Shown: piece by piece, positions 26,901 to 37,000 of the stretch
Layout of the letters: each line of letters opens with the position of its first letter
How positions within the stretch are numbered: the stretch's first letter is position 1
NCBI GenBank assembly: GCA_963769045.1
Contig: CAVYKK010000009.1
Location: 248,001 to 312,000, forward strand
DNA length: 64,000 nt
Source: Methanocella_A sp963769045
GTDB lineage: Archaea; Halobacteriota; Methanocellia; Methanocellales; Methanocellaceae
Direction of reading: 5' to 3'
Translations under genes and position numbers: made by a program
The notes under the pieces: model-generated
Database searches by the model: none
What the model saw: the letters and a program-made list of their open reading frames with translations, nothing else
Told to the model about the DNA's origin: nothing

Positions 26901-27997
26901 TCGAAGTCAACGGCCTCTGCAGGGAAGGGCGTCATGACCTGGCCGTACGGGACATAATAGTCCTTGAATGCCCCGGCGTCGAACGCCGGCGTCAGCTGCC
27001 GCTTCGCGGGGTCGAGCTGGAGGTCGCGGGCGAAGAGCGCGTCCACGCCGCCCCGGTTGAGCTCCCGGATGAACAGGGGCACGAACGGGTGATAGAACGG
27101 GATGAACGTATATTGGAACCTATAGCCGTCCGTGCAGCAGGGGACGATGTAGTAGGAGCGCAGGCTGTCCTCATAGAAGAACTGCAGGCTGGAATCGAAG
27201 TTGATGTGCTGGTGCGGCACGAGCAGGCGATAGAGGTCGGACTGGTCCAGCAGCGGCTGGCTAATCAGGGGATTACCGCCGCTCTGGGAGGTCGCCATGC
27301 AGGAGGCGACGCGCTTACGGCTCGGCGAGAGATACGTCCAGCTGCAGGGCACGATCGCCATCGCGTCGAACAGGCCGGTCGACGGCGGGTGGAGGCGGCC
27401 GAAGTTCAGGTCGGTGAGCAGGCCGATGCCGCCCGAGTCGGGCCCGATGTCGCCGTACTTGCTGGTGTCCAGCGCGTAGGCCTCGACCGAGTTGCCGGCG
27501 CCCCCGAGCACGAACTGGGCGTAATGCTTGCGGTCGAGCCCGCCCGCGCCGTTGTCCTGGTCGACGAAGAGGTCGATGCGGAGCAGCGGATCGACGAGGG
27601 TCGATCGCAGCGTCAGCTGGCGGGGCTCGACGTTGCCCGCGATGACGATCTTCTGCAGGGCGGTCTGTTTGGCAAGCCACTTCCGGCCCTTGAGCTCGCT
27701 CCAGGCCAGCTGGACCTCGAGGTGCTTACGGACGTCCGGCGGCGCGCTGCCGGACAGCTGCAAGACCGGCTTTTCCTGCTTCTTGTCGGTCTTCTCGTTG
27801 ATGATGGCCCAGAACAGGTAGAGCCGCCGGTTCCAGACCACGGGCAGCACGTGATCGCTGACGATGTCGAGATCGACGGCCGACCAGGCCGTCCAGCGGG
27901 CGCAGTCGACCAGTTGCCGGTAATAGTACGCGGGCGGGTTGCCCTGCTTGCGTGCGACCACGTGTAACGCTTGCTTCCATTCGTTGCTCTGTGTCAT
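23960..27997 (-). CDS. Tc toxin subunit A, C-terminal half (pore and TcB-binding part)
   Basis: 1345 residues corresponding to the second half of a TcA protein, as in TcaB-type split systems. It begins in the neuraminidase-like/receptor-binding region (NPPAYYYRQLVDCARWTAWS, then VVWNRRLYLFWAII, about 19-65). A long alpha-helical section starts near 690 (a heptad-rich stretch about 695-760), and a hydrophobic hairpin around SMITDAAAIILEAGSGVSH (about 775-795) would form the tip of the translocation channel. The last ~350 residues (from RELELTKHISLLALDPYALV) match the TcB-binding domain. In known systems five TcA subunits form a bell-shaped channel that is injected into the target membrane. It starts 13 bases after the N-terminal half's stop and is followed by a coupled nucleotidyltransferase gene. 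Confidence 0.9.
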   Translation of the reverse strand: MTQSNEWKQALHVVARKQGNPPAYYYRQLVDCARWTAWSAVDLDIVSDHVLPVVWNRRLYLFWAIINEKTDKKQEKPVLQLSGSAPPDVRKHLEVQLAWSELKGRKWLAKQTALQKIVIAGNVEPRQLTLRSTLVDPLLRIDLFVDQDNGAGGLDRKHYAQFVLGGAGNSVEAYALDTSKYGDIGPDSGGIGLLTDLNFGRLHPPSTGLFDAMAIVPCSWTYLSPSRKRVASCMATSQSGGNPLISQPLLDQSDLYRLLVPHQHINFDSSLQFFYEDSLRSYYIVPCCTDGYRFQYTFIPFYHPFVPLFIRELNRGGVDALFARDLQLDPAKRQLTPAFDAGAFKDYYVPYGQVMTPFPAEAVDFDPYASYAIYNWELFFHAPFLIGEALRLNQRFEEAKHWYEYIFNPTSSSEEAVPKRYWVTKPFYNMADYQAQSLQGLMSLISKNDPAVVDQVEEWRANPFDPHVVAQMRPVAYQRVIVMKYIDNLIAWGDRLFSQDTMESINEATQMYVLAAELLGPRPEPVRSSLTVPDMTFADLQKAGLDDLANAYVLAAENLLGPVQSGEAADYTRAPPYTSGQSQGSTIDPSTPKLPQFPTLYFGIPPNDQLLGYWDLVSDRLFKIRHCMNIRGIRRQLSLFAPPIDPGLLVRATAAGLDLGSILNDTSAALPPYRFRVVLQEAIELCEMVRGFGNELLSVLEKRDSEALALQRSGYEKRLQEQVRTVMQRRLDEADQQIDVLSKQRQIALDRQTFYGARKDELTNEWEAAALVAQGASMITDAAAIILEAGSGVSHLIPEAQAGGSGAGGSPHATTKWGGPNFGRSGDSWGKAARIASAILHTSAQMSQSVGSYQRRKEDWELQYTLATGELGAIDSQALAASIRQDIARREMDNHEITVQMASDVDQLMHDKYTNRELYEWMISQTSATYFQAYQLAYTLAKRAEQCYRRELGVSDSSYVQFGYWDSLKKGLLAGDKLLFDLQRLKSAYHEQNARELELTKHISLLALDPYALVELRTNHECSIKLPEIMFDLENPGHYLRRIKSAGVTIPCVVGPYTGVSMTLTLQDNHVRVSPEADGYAFYKDGDDSGRFVDDQGGAGAIVTSNARDDRGMFELRLDDERYLPFECAGAISTWHLRMNSVYPQFDYGTISDVVLHLQYTARDGGDELRTNVKSAVQAGLKEIALAESRKGLYRLISARHEYGTSWQKFLNPASGPQVLTLEISPDRFPFFTYGLGIRITGIDFIARLSDPGDYTLLVTLPGGTAAQPPITMSPDSVLAGLHSFAFRKDSEPSLNPVSLGSTSVPGANLTWTLELRKADVTGFNSLAATEIEDLLLVVQYEVSE

Positions 27998-28010
27998 GAT
28001 TATAACCTCC

Positions 28011-30356
28011 TCATGCCCATCTCACCCAGACGGTTGCTTTACTCCCGGGTTCCTGGACGCTGGTCGCCGTCACCGTGCAGGAGCCCTGGTTCGTTCCCGG
28101 GGTGGTGAACCGCCCGTTGCCGGTGATGTATCCGGCAGTGGCGGACCACGTCACCGACTGGTCGGCCGCGCCGATCACCGTGGCGGTGAAATACACGTCC
28201 TCGCCCGGGCTGGGCTGGGCGTCCGGCGGATCGATCTTCACGATGACGCCGGTTACTTCCACGGTAGCCGTAGCCGACTTGCGCGGGTCTGCGACGCTGG
28301 TCGCCGTCACCTTGCAATCGCCCGGCATGGAGGGTGCGGTGAACATGCCGTTCTGGTCGATCTTCCCGTCCGTCGCCGACCACGTCACCGCTTTATTGGT
28401 AGCGTAGCCGACGACCGCCGAGAACTGGCAGGCCGTCCCGTGTTCTATACTTGCCGAGCCCGGCACGATCTTCACCGAGACTTCGTTGGCCGGCAGCGTC
28501 TGCTGGTCGTGGGCGGAATCGTTGTAGATGCCGGCGACCTGGAGCCGCGCCACCCCGTCCAGCTTCTCCAGGAACTTCCGCAGCGCCTCCTCGGCCGTGT
28601 CCCGGGTCACTTCGTTCTGCATCAGGTCGTTTTCCAGGTCAGCCATGAAGGACGACTTGTCCCTCCGCAGGGACGGCTCGATCCAGTTCTCCGGGTAGAG
28701 GAACACCTTCCGGTTGGCCTCCCAGAGCCGGTAGCGGCCCATCCACTGCCACTGCTGCCATTCGGGATCGGCGTTCGCGTCGACGGTCACCAGGGGCTCG
28801 ATGTTGAGGATGCAGCGCAGCACGAAGAGCTGGACCGCCGCGCTCGCCTGGACGATGCGTGTCGTCCCCTGGCAGGCGCCCATCTCCACGTCGATCAGGA
28901 AGTGAGCGTAGACATCATTCACGTCGTTCCACCGCCGTACCCCGGCCGGGGGGTTGGCGAGCAGGTAAGCTACCAGGGCATCCCGCTGCCGCTCGCGCAG
29001 GGGGTCGCGCAGCTGCCGGGCGATCTGCAGCCACTGGTCGTCGGAGTACCTGGCCTTGACAGCCTGCTTGATGGCGTCTACCGTCCCGGCGGACGCCGTC
29101 TGCCCGATCCAGCCGCTGACGTCCGCGGGGGCTCCCAGCCGCCTCAGCATGGCAAAGGCGGCGGTGAGCCGCACCAGGGCCCGCTCGGTGCGATAGTCCC
29201 CCGGGTAATACAGCGAAAGCAGCCCCTTCGGGGCATTATCCGTCAGGCTGTACACGTGGGCCGTGTCGGCAGGTTCGCCGCAGAGGACCCTCAGGCTCCG
29301 GGACGGCCATCCGGTCCGGGCCTCGAGCGCCTGGAAATACTCGACGCTGGTTCCGCTCCTCGCCAGGTCCAGGAGGGACGTGAACGAGGTTCCGTCCGAA
29401 GGCAGCGTTTTTTTGATCCCGGCCCCGTCCGCCAGCCGGGTCCATGAGAGGTACCTGCTGCCCGCGCCAGGCTGCTCGGTCAACGGCAGCTTCGCGGGGT
29501 CGAGCCACCCGCTACCCGTACCGCGCTCCCGCAGCCACCGGGTCTCTTCCACACTGAGGCCGAAGCCGTTGATCACTTTCGCCGCCTTGTCGAGCGCCGT
29601 GTAATATGTGAAGTAGGGCTTGAACGGCACCGCCTGGTTGTCCGCGAGGGCCGTGCCCGATTCTTCAGGGCTAAGCGTTATGGGGCTGTTGTTCGTGGAT
29701 GGATCTCGCACCACGTCGAGCAGGACGAGGAAATCGTCCAGCATCGCTTTCCGGGGGTCTGCCGCGGAGGGGAACCACTCCGTTACGAGCAAGGCCGTCG
29801 TGGCGACGGGGAGCGCCAGCGCGTCGGCCAGCTGCTGTATGACGAAGCCCGTCCCCAGGGACCGGCGCAGGTAAGCCAGTAGCCCTTTCAGGACGTATTC
29901 GTAGCGCGCCTGGCCGGGTTTCAGCGCACCGCCGATCAGGCTCGCCTCGGCGGCCGATCCGTCCATGTAGCGGCAGAGGCAGGACCGTATGAGGCCATCC
30001 GGGTCGCCCCCTGGCTTGCCATCAAGGATGGCCATGATGGCATCCGCTTTGTCCGGGCCGAGCAGCGGTCCGAGCCGTTTGCGTATCACCGTCCCGGTCG
30101 GGTCGGGGCTGAACGCGTTCTCGGCCGCGACCTTGTTCAGGCCGTCCAGTATGGACTTCAGGAGCGTGCCAACGGCCACGCCGTCGGGCGCGATGCCGGA
30201 TGTGCGATCGCAGCGGTGCCGGAGCAGGTAGTCTGAGTTCGGCGATGGAAAACTTCGTGCCGCGTATCCGATCGGCCATGTCGCAAAATTCGAAAAGCCT
30301 CTCGGGGTACACCGGATCGAAGGGGTTGCCGGGCGGCAGGTTGACGTTCGGCACAA
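28011..30356 (-). CDS. Tc toxin subunit A, N-terminal half: C-terminal portion with Ig-like domains
   Basis: Continuation of the TcA N-terminal protein in another frame. The real homologous sequence starts near DYLLRHRCDRTSG (about 30230); the first ~40 codons here are a shadow. It contains the rest of the helical TcA shell (for example GLSVEETRWLRERGTGSGWL and VLRCILNIEPLVTVDANADP). It ends with two Ig-like repeats (about the last 180 residues) with the paired motif AVTWSATDGKIDQNGMFTAP and SVTWSATAGYITGNGRFTTP. Ig-like modules at the split point of TcA are unusual and could be a receptor-binding addition. A single base (ctc-a-gactac) breaks the frame from the preceding segment. The stop at 28011 leaves 13 bases before TcA-C. 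Confidence 0.82.
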   Translation of the reverse strand: MCRTSTCRPATPSIRCTPRGFSNFATWPIGYAARSFPSPNSDYLLRHRCDRTSGIAPDGVAVGTLLKSILDGLNKVAAENAFSPDPTGTVIRKRLGPLLGPDKADAIMAILDGKPGGDPDGLIRSCLCRYMDGSAAEASLIGGALKPGQARYEYVLKGLLAYLRRSLGTGFVIQQLADALALPVATTALLVTEWFPSAADPRKAMLDDFLVLLDVVRDPSTNNSPITLSPEESGTALADNQAVPFKPYFTYYTALDKAAKVINGFGLSVEETRWLRERGTGSGWLDPAKLPLTEQPGAGSRYLSWTRLADGAGIKKTLPSDGTSFTSLLDLARSGTSVEYFQALEARTGWPSRSLRVLCGEPADTAHVYSLTDNAPKGLLSLYYPGDYRTERALVRLTAAFAMLRRLGAPADVSGWIGQTASAGTVDAIKQAVKARYSDDQWLQIARQLRDPLRERQRDALVAYLLANPPAGVRRWNDVNDVYAHFLIDVEMGACQGTTRIVQASAAVQLFVLRCILNIEPLVTVDANADPEWQQWQWMGRYRLWEANRKVFLYPENWIEPSLRRDKSSFMADLENDLMQNEVTRDTAEEALRKFLEKLDGVARLQVAGIYNDSAHDQQTLPANEVSVKIVPGSASIEHGTACQFSAVVGYATNKAVTWSATDGKIDQNGMFTAPSMPGDCKVTATSVADPRKSATATVEVTGVIVKIDPPDAQPSPGEDVYFTATVIGAADQSVTWSATAGYITGNGRFTTPGTNQGSCTVTATSVQEPGSKATVWVRWA

Positions 30357-30449
30357 AGAGCGCCTTCAGGGAGATCAGCTCGCTGATCGTCACGTCCAGG
30401 CCCTTCGCGAGCACGATGTGGCGGTGGAGCGTCGAGAGATTTGCAAGGT

Positions 30450-33400
30450 TCAGCTTTCCGTCGGTGAACGCGTCGATGGCCAGGGCGAGCTCGGCGTCCG
30501 TGACCTCGAAGGCCCCCATGAGCGTCGGCTTGTGATCGGCCAGCAGAGGCGGACTGGGGTCGCCCGGCGGCCCGGACCTCGGTGCACGCGTCGTTGAGGT
30601 CGAAGGCCGGGTCCGCGGGGTTGATCACCGCGCGGTTCTGGAACAGCCTGCGGTAGAGAGAGTACCGCCAGGCCTTCCCGGCCCGGCGATTCCGGGATGT
30701 CCCGGGTCTCGATCGGCCCGAACAGTGTCATTGCAGCGCTCTCGGATATCCGGAAGCGCTTCATCGCCTGCCTGATCGTGTAAAGCTGGCGCAGGAACAG
30801 CTCGTTCAGCCGGCCGGGCCCGGGGGGCTTATCCGCCTGCAGCGTGGCGATCGCCGCGTCCAGCGTGTAGACGTCCCACCCGAGGCGGCGCATGAGCCGC
30901 ACGAAACGGTGGATGCGCTCGGGCGCTTCGGGGTCCTGCGCCAGGCCAGCGATGGTCATCGTGGCCAGGTCGCCGGAGTCAGGCGGGTCGTTATGATACT
31001 GGAGGGCCGCCTTCGGGTTCACGAACGCCGTGTTGAGCAGCTGCGTGAGCGCCAGGTGGGTGAGCCCCGATCGGGCCAGCATGACCCTTACGTGGGCGAG
31101 GACCTCGATCCACGGCCCCGAGTACGTGATCTTGTAATCAACAGGGTCGGGCACGGTATTGTTATTCGGGCCCAGTCCCCAGCTTTCCCAGGGCTGGCGT
31201 GCCGTGGCGCCGGTGATGATATCCGCCTCGGCCCGGGACAGCAGCAGGCCTTCGATCGCCAGGCTGGCGAGGTGCAGGGGCGCCGTCGCCGGCCAGGGGC
31301 CGAAGATACGCATGAGCTGCACCCGCTCCACTCCGATCTGGCCCAGGTACGCCCGCGCTTCGCTCAAACGCAGGTCGAAGGGTAAGGTCCACGGGAAGAC
31401 GACCGCAGGGTCGGCGAGCCGGGCGTACGCGGTCGTGTCGACCCACTGTGGGTTGGCATTCAGCTCTTCGCTGGTCAGGGTCGTCTGCCGCCCCAGCGCC
31501 GCCGCCTGCCGGGCCGCGAGCGACGCGGCCGGCGAGCCCACTGCTTCCTCCAGCAGCTCGTTGACCAGGTCGATATAGGGCATCATAACGTTGGTGTTGG
31601 CCGCGTTCAGCCTGATCTGGGTCAGGTCGGGGCGCCTTTCCGAGAGGACGTCCAATACGCTCTTGCCCGCCGCGTTCGCGCCCCGGTGGGAGAGGAAATG
31701 CAGCATGTCCACCAGGTATGCGGAGGGGCTGATCACGGTACGGCTCGGGTCGGAGGCGCTGTAGTCGAGCGATCCGAACAGAGTCGCCAGGTCGGGCAGC
31801 TCCAGGACGTCCTGCTGGTACACCCGGGGAACGGCATTCCCGATGGCGGCCGGCTCTAAGCCCTGGGCCATGATCCGAATGTTGATCGCCAGGGACAGGG
31901 CGATGGCGTACGTCCGCCCGGCTTTGTCGAAGATCTCCCTGGCCCCGGATTCGCCGATCTCCGGGCGGGCCCGGTACCGGTCGACGAATTTCTTGCGCCC
32001 CATGGCGTATATCTGCTGGGAGGAGTGGATGCCATCGGCGAGCAGCGGCCGTGCCCCCTCGTAGCTCGATGCCAGCCGGATGAGACGCTTGCACTTATTG
32101 AGCGATTCGCGCAGGACGCGGCGGTCGGAGCCGGCCACTGCCACGACGTTATCCTGCATGTACCGGTCGACGCTGGTGTGAAGCAGGTCGAAGCCGGGGT
32201 GCGCGTCGAGAAAGCCGGTGACGAGCAGCCGCTCTTTCGCGGGGAACGGGCTGTCACGGTCCCCGGCGAGCCGGGCGGAGAACGCGACGGTCGGGTAGGC
32301 GCGCCCGAAGTTACGCTCGAGCATGTGCGCGAAGGTATCGACCGCTGCCTGCGGGCTCTCTGCCGTGATGTTGGCCGGGATGCCGATCGGCTGGCCTTTG
32401 TAGGTACTGTTGAGATGTGCTTTCCAGTCGTCGGCGGTGAGCCGGGCGAGGTCGGAAGGTAGTTTGACCTTCTTTTGCTGCCGCATGTCCAGCAGCTTAT
32501 TCACCAGTGGCATGTGTCCTTTGGCGTGTTTTCCGACGTCCACCGCGAAATGCAGCGACTCAGCCTCTTCAGGGGTGAAATCGGGGTTACGGCCGAGGCT
32601 TATCCAGAATTCCCGCGCCGAGACCCGCTTCGCAGCGTACAGCTCGATGAATTTTTGCTGCTTTTGCGCGGAGATGACCGCGGCGCCGAGTATGACCTTG
32701 ATCGGCGTTTTGCCCGTGCCAAAAGTTGCATCCAGCGCAGCGCCGGTCCGGAGGGGAGCCAGGGCGGCCAGGTCGTTCCCGGCCCGGGCCTTATAGCTCG
32801 AAGGGATGACGTTACTGGCGATGGCGGCTTCGATCGCTTTGGCCATGACCGGGTCTGGCGTCGACAGGATCGCCCCCAGTATCCGCTGCATGTTGAAATC
32901 GAAGTCGACGCCGCCGCCGGTGGAGGCCAGGGCGATGACCGGGGCCTCGGGGGGCACGTTTTCGGCCAGCAGGCCGAAGAAAAGCTCAGGTGGGAGCCCG
33001 GTGGCGCCGGCCAGGCGGGCAGCCACCGAATAGAACCCGACCCGGGTCTTGCTCAGCCCCGTCTTGCCGGCGAGATATGTGAGGTCCTGGAAATTCCCGT
33101 CTTCGATGAACTCCTCGGGGCGCAGGGCGCTGACGTGGGGCTTCAGCGAGACACCGATGCGGGAGAACTCTGACGGCGTGCCGGCGGACTGATTGCCGAG
33201 GGCGATCGGCAGGTTCGCGCCGCTCCGGACGTTGAAGTGCACGCCGGAGGCGAAGAGGGATTTGCGTTTCTTGTCCAGCACCCGCAGCCGGAGGCTCAGG
33301 GCACCCGGCCTGTCGCCAGCCTTACACATGATACGGTAGTGGCCCTGTCCGTCGGTCACGGATCGCCCGATCTCCCGGGCGGCCCGGAGCTCACGGGCGT

Positions 33401-34016
33401 CGGCGACGACGGTCACTCCCGCCAGGGGCATGCCGTCCTCGTCCGTGACGTCGCCCTCGACATAGTATTCGCCGGACGCCGGCTGATAGTCGGCCGGAAG
33501 GTTTACCTGGAGCCGCCCGAGGGCATCTTTGAGCAGGCCCATGACCTGCTGATCGACCTCGCCTGTCGGGCTCAGTCCGGCCAGGGCCTGCAGGTGCCGC
33601 ACCGCGTCCCCGGTGGTCTCGCCGAACCGTTGCTCTTTCGCCTCATTCTCATCGATCTCCAGCCCGACTGTAGCGAGAAGCTGGTGGAGGAGCGCGACAT
33701 CCTTACCCTGTGCCCCGAAGGAGAGCCGGTTCCCGGACGTCGTTGCCTTTTTAGCCGCCTTGCCCTGTGCCGGAGCCTTTTTCACTGCAGCCAGCGCTTC
33801 CAGCGCGGCCATTGTGTCCCGGTCGACGACGCCCGTGGCGGGCAGTGCGTTCCTGAGCTGGAAACTTAACACGGCGTCCCGGGTGCCTTTGCCGAAGTAT
33901 GTCCGGCTCGTTTCGTTCGCCGGGACCGTATATCCCTCTAGCCGCAACAGTGCGTGAAGGCGCTTGATCGCCTCGCCTTTCCTGCTTATTGACAGACTAA
34001 TCGCCCTTGGTTTCAT
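30450..34016 (-). CDS. Tc toxin subunit A, N-terminal half: peptidoglycan-binding and VRP1 portion
   Basis: 1188 residues, beginning after a good Shine-Dalgarno (aggggaattgt before ATG 34016). In order: two peptidoglycan-binding-like helical domains (about 1-75, with YFGKGTRDAVLSFQLRNALP, and 95-165), a carboxypeptidase-regulatory-like beta domain (about 183-260, YYVEGDVTDEDGMPLAGVTV), then long helical shell sequence. From about 745 comes the VRP1 (Salmonella virulence plasmid A-type) domain diagnostic of TcA (SPSAYLVDMLHFLSHRG). The frame breaks near 30670 (GGG run) and again near 30570; the intended continuation reads GKAWRYSLYRRLFQN, then NPADPAFDLNDACTEVR, then LMGAFEVTDAELALAIDAFT, and enters the 28011-30356 frame after a third break near 30230. 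Reconstructed, the N-terminal half is about 2000 residues. Confidence 0.87.
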   Translation of the reverse strand: MKPRAISLSISRKGEAIKRLHALLRLEGYTVPANETSRTYFGKGTRDAVLSFQLRNALPATGVVDRDTMAALEALAAVKKAPAQGKAAKKATTSGNRLSFGAQGKDVALLHQLLATVGLEIDENEAKEQRFGETTGDAVRHLQALAGLSPTGEVDQQVMGLLKDALGRLQVNLPADYQPASGEYYVEGDVTDEDGMPLAGVTVVADARELRAAREIGRSVTDGQGHYRIMCKAGDRPGALSLRLRVLDKKRKSLFASGVHFNVRSGANLPIALGNQSAGTPSEFSRIGVSLKPHVSALRPEEFIEDGNFQDLTYLAGKTGLSKTRVGFYSVAARLAGATGLPPELFFGLLAENVPPEAPVIALASTGGGVDFDFNMQRILGAILSTPDPVMAKAIEAAIASNVIPSSYKARAGNDLAALAPLRTGAALDATFGTGKTPIKVILGAAVISAQKQQKFIELYAAKRVSAREFWISLGRNPDFTPEEAESLHFAVDVGKHAKGHMPLVNKLLDMRQQKKVKLPSDLARLTADDWKAHLNSTYKGQPIGIPANITAESPQAAVDTFAHMLERNFGRAYPTVAFSARLAGDRDSPFPAKERLLVTGFLDAHPGFDLLHTSVDRYMQDNVVAVAGSDRRVLRESLNKCKRLIRLASSYEGARPLLADGIHSSQQIYAMGRKKFVDRYRARPEIGESGAREIFDKAGRTYAIALSLAINIRIMAQGLEPAAIGNAVPRVYQQDVLELPDLATLFGSLDYSASDPSRTVISPSAYLVDMLHFLSHRGANAAGKSVLDVLSERRPDLTQIRLNAANTNVMMPYIDLVNELLEEAVGSPAASLAARQAAALGRQTTLTSEELNANPQWVDTTAYARLADPAVVFPWTLPFDLRLSEARAYLGQIGVERVQLMRIFGPWPATAPLHLASLAIEGLLLSRAEADIITGATARQPWESWGLGPNNNTVPDPVDYKITYSGPWIEVLAHVRVMLARSGLTHLALTQLLNTAFVNPKAALQYHNDPPDSGDLATMTIAGLAQDPEAPERIHRFVRLMRRLGWDVYTLDAAIATLQADKPPGPGRLNELFLRQLYTIRQAMKRFRISESAAMTLFGPIETRDIPESPGREGLAVLSLPQAVPEPRGDQPRGPGLRPQRRVHRGPGRRATPVRLCWPITSRRSWGPSRSRTPSSPWPSTRSPTES

Positions 34017-34073
34017 ACAATTCCCCTGTTAAAGCCTCGTTTTCGTCGCTCGCATCGTATTACCGTCATGTCC

Positions 34074-37000
34074 TCACCAGCCAGCCTGGTTGACAAAGTT
34101 TTGCAGGAACCCCTGGTTCCATGATTCTACGGGGTCGGCATCGCGCAGTTCGATGTACTTATCTGCCGCCTGGTAGCCCGCGTAGCTGGCGACGAAGCCT
34201 ACGCCCAGCCCCAGCAGGAAACCCCCGGCGGCGCCCCACGGGCCTCCGACTTCCGCACCCAGGCACGTGCCCTTCAAGGCCATGCCCAGCGCTTCCGTGG
34301 CCGCAATGCCGACACCCCAGGCGGCGCCCTGCCGGATAATTTCATCCTGGAGCGGCTTGTCAGAGCCTTCGCGCAACGATTGTTCACGGGCGTTGTTTAG
34401 CGCCACCCCCGTCTGATACAGGCTATATGCCAGTAATGCCATCCCGGCCATGCCTAATGCCGTATTGGTGCTGACGCTGCCGCTTTCGCCCTTCGAGCCT
34501 TTGGAGCCTTTGGAGCTCAGCATCTGTAATATCTTGGCATACGCGTCTTTTACCCGCGGCGGGGCCTTGTCGGGCATCGGCAAATCGCCTGCCAGCACGT
34601 CCCTCCAGAACTCCGCCCGGGCCGACACCTTGAAATCGATATAGCGTTCCCCCGTTTCGGGGTTGACTTTGATGTTGGCCAGCCGATAGAAGTATGTGAG
34701 CAGGCGCACCTTAGCGTTCGATTTGTCGAGAAACGCCTTGTTGAAATCCGAGGCGCTGGGGCTATAGGCTCTAGGCTTTCCCGTGCACTGGTTCGTGGAA
34801 CTCTCATTCCATAGCTCGTTTAGCTCGACCGTATCGGCATAGCTGCCCTTCAGCATATCCTGGGCCGCCTTCATCTCGCCCTTTGTCCCTTTGGCGGCCT
34901 TGAGATCGACCTTGACAGCCGCCGGCCGGGGGCCTTCGCTTTTCGTCCCTTTGAAGCTGTTGTCGCGGGCCGTGTAGTGTGTCAGGTTATCAGCGTCGAC
35001 CGCTTTACCCGGGTTTTGAGATTTGTTTGCGGTATGCTCGTTGGTCAAAACGAGGTCCGATCGCTTGAGGATGGGCTTTGGGACCAGGCCATCGTCGTCG
35101 ATCTTGCTCACCGGCGAGTTCTCGCAATAAGCGTAAGGGCTTACGGGCAGGTTGCCCAGGTCCGGATCGAACGATACCCATTGCCCCAGCCACGGGGCAT
35201 AATATCTCGCCCCGTAATAGTACAGCCCGGTCTCTTCGTCCCGCTCCTTGCCCGTATACCGGTACCGCTTGGTGCTCACTTCCACGCTGCCGGACTGGTT
35301 GCTCCGTACTGCCTGGTACGAGGTGCTGCCGTAGGGGTAGTATTCCTCGTAGGAGATGACGCCCGCGCGCTCGTCGAGCTCCAGGGCCGCTGAGCCGAGA
35401 TGGTTGCCCAGCTGGTAGCGTACCAGGGTCTCGGGGAGCGTGACATCGGGATTTTTCTTGTCGATCGTCTTCGTATCGATCAGCGCGACGCACTGTCCCT
35501 CGTCCGTGACGCGGAGGGATTCCCGCTCAAGGACAGGATCGGCGCCGATCCCGGCGTACTTGCGGTATACCTCAAAGCTGCCGACGTAAATGCGCTCGTT
35601 CAGCGGCCGGCCCTCCTGCTCTACGACCTTCCGCACCCGCTGGCCGCCGGCGTCGTACGTGAAATACACGATACACCGCCCATCCTTATCCTTGCAGGCT
35701 GCCTGGAGCTGGTCCATGAAATCCCAGGACATGACCGGGAGGTGAGGTATGGAGGTCATGTTGCCATGGGCGTCGAAAGTAAAGTTTTCCGTCTCGCTGC
35801 CGACGGTGCAGGAGACTAGCCGGTTGCTCTTCTTTTTGCCGGGGGCCGCCTGATCAGGCTCCTGCGAGAACGTCCGAATCCAGTTGTTCGGGTTCGTGCC
35901 GTTGCCGGTACAGGCCTTGTGGTCTACGCGCTCGAAATTGCCCGCCTGATCGTAAGAATACTTCTCGGTATAGTTGCGCATCAGTCTGGAATCGCCGATC
36001 TGCTGGCGGAAGGTCCGCCCATCGTCGCCCCACGAAGGCCACGGCGTCTCGGCCGAGCCTATGTGTTCCCGGCCGCTCGCCCGGGACAGGCGATAGAGAG
36101 CGTCATAAGAATAATCCGATTCCGGCCGTATCACCGAGCCGCTGAAATAGATGGTCTGCAAGGCATCGTCACGGATGTGGACGATGTTTCCTGCCGGGTC
36201 GTAGGTATAGCTGATGTTTTGTACGCCGCAGGGACCGTCGCCCGGTTTCTGGCAGCTTCTGGAGGGATCGGCGTAGCGGCCCGTCATCTGGCAGTCATCC
36301 GGGAAACCGGTTCCCCGGGACGTGTGGAGACCGACCAGCCGGAACATATCCGGATCGTAGTCATACATGGTCTTCGCGCCATTGCCGTAGGTGACGAGCT
36401 CTCGCTGGCCCTTCGCGTCGTAGTCGACGCCCGTGATCACGTGACGGCTGGCCGTGGCAGGGTCGAGGAGCCCTGCGGGCTCGACGTCCAGGCCCGGCCA
36501 TACGTCCACGCGCTCCAGTAAGCCGGCATCGTTATAGGCAGACTGGATCACGTTGAGCCCGGCCCCGGTGCAGTCACTGTGCGGAGCGATGCTCTGTACT
36601 GGCCGGTTGAGCGCGTCGTACGAGGTGCTGCCGGTGAACCCTTCGGGCTCCAGGGCAGCCTCGAGATCGGCCAGTAGTGCGGTAAGGGCGTCGGGCTCCA
36701 GGGATATCGCGCTTTGTCGGCCTGCGATAGCCCGGTCCAGGCAGTCGTCGAAAAACTTCCAGTCGGGACGCTGCCGATATTCCTTTGCGCACCGGCGCGT
36801 GCTGCGCAGGAGATTTCCTTTAAAGTCGTATGCCTCGCTAGTGCCCGTCAGAGGGCTCGTCGTGCAATTGACGACCGCGCCGGCGCCGTCCAGCACGAGA
36901 AAGGCGCGGCCCCGGAGGTTGAGTGACTGCGGTGCGGGGTTCCCCCCGGAAGGGTCCGAGTCCGGGTGCATTTCGCCGTACATCACCAGTTCGGCCAGCT

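Noticed and set aside
26597..29447. Long plus-strand frames (456 and 502 codons) opposite the TcA genes
   Set aside because: Antisense shadows of TcA; low-complexity Arg/Gly/Val-rich translations without recognisable motifs.
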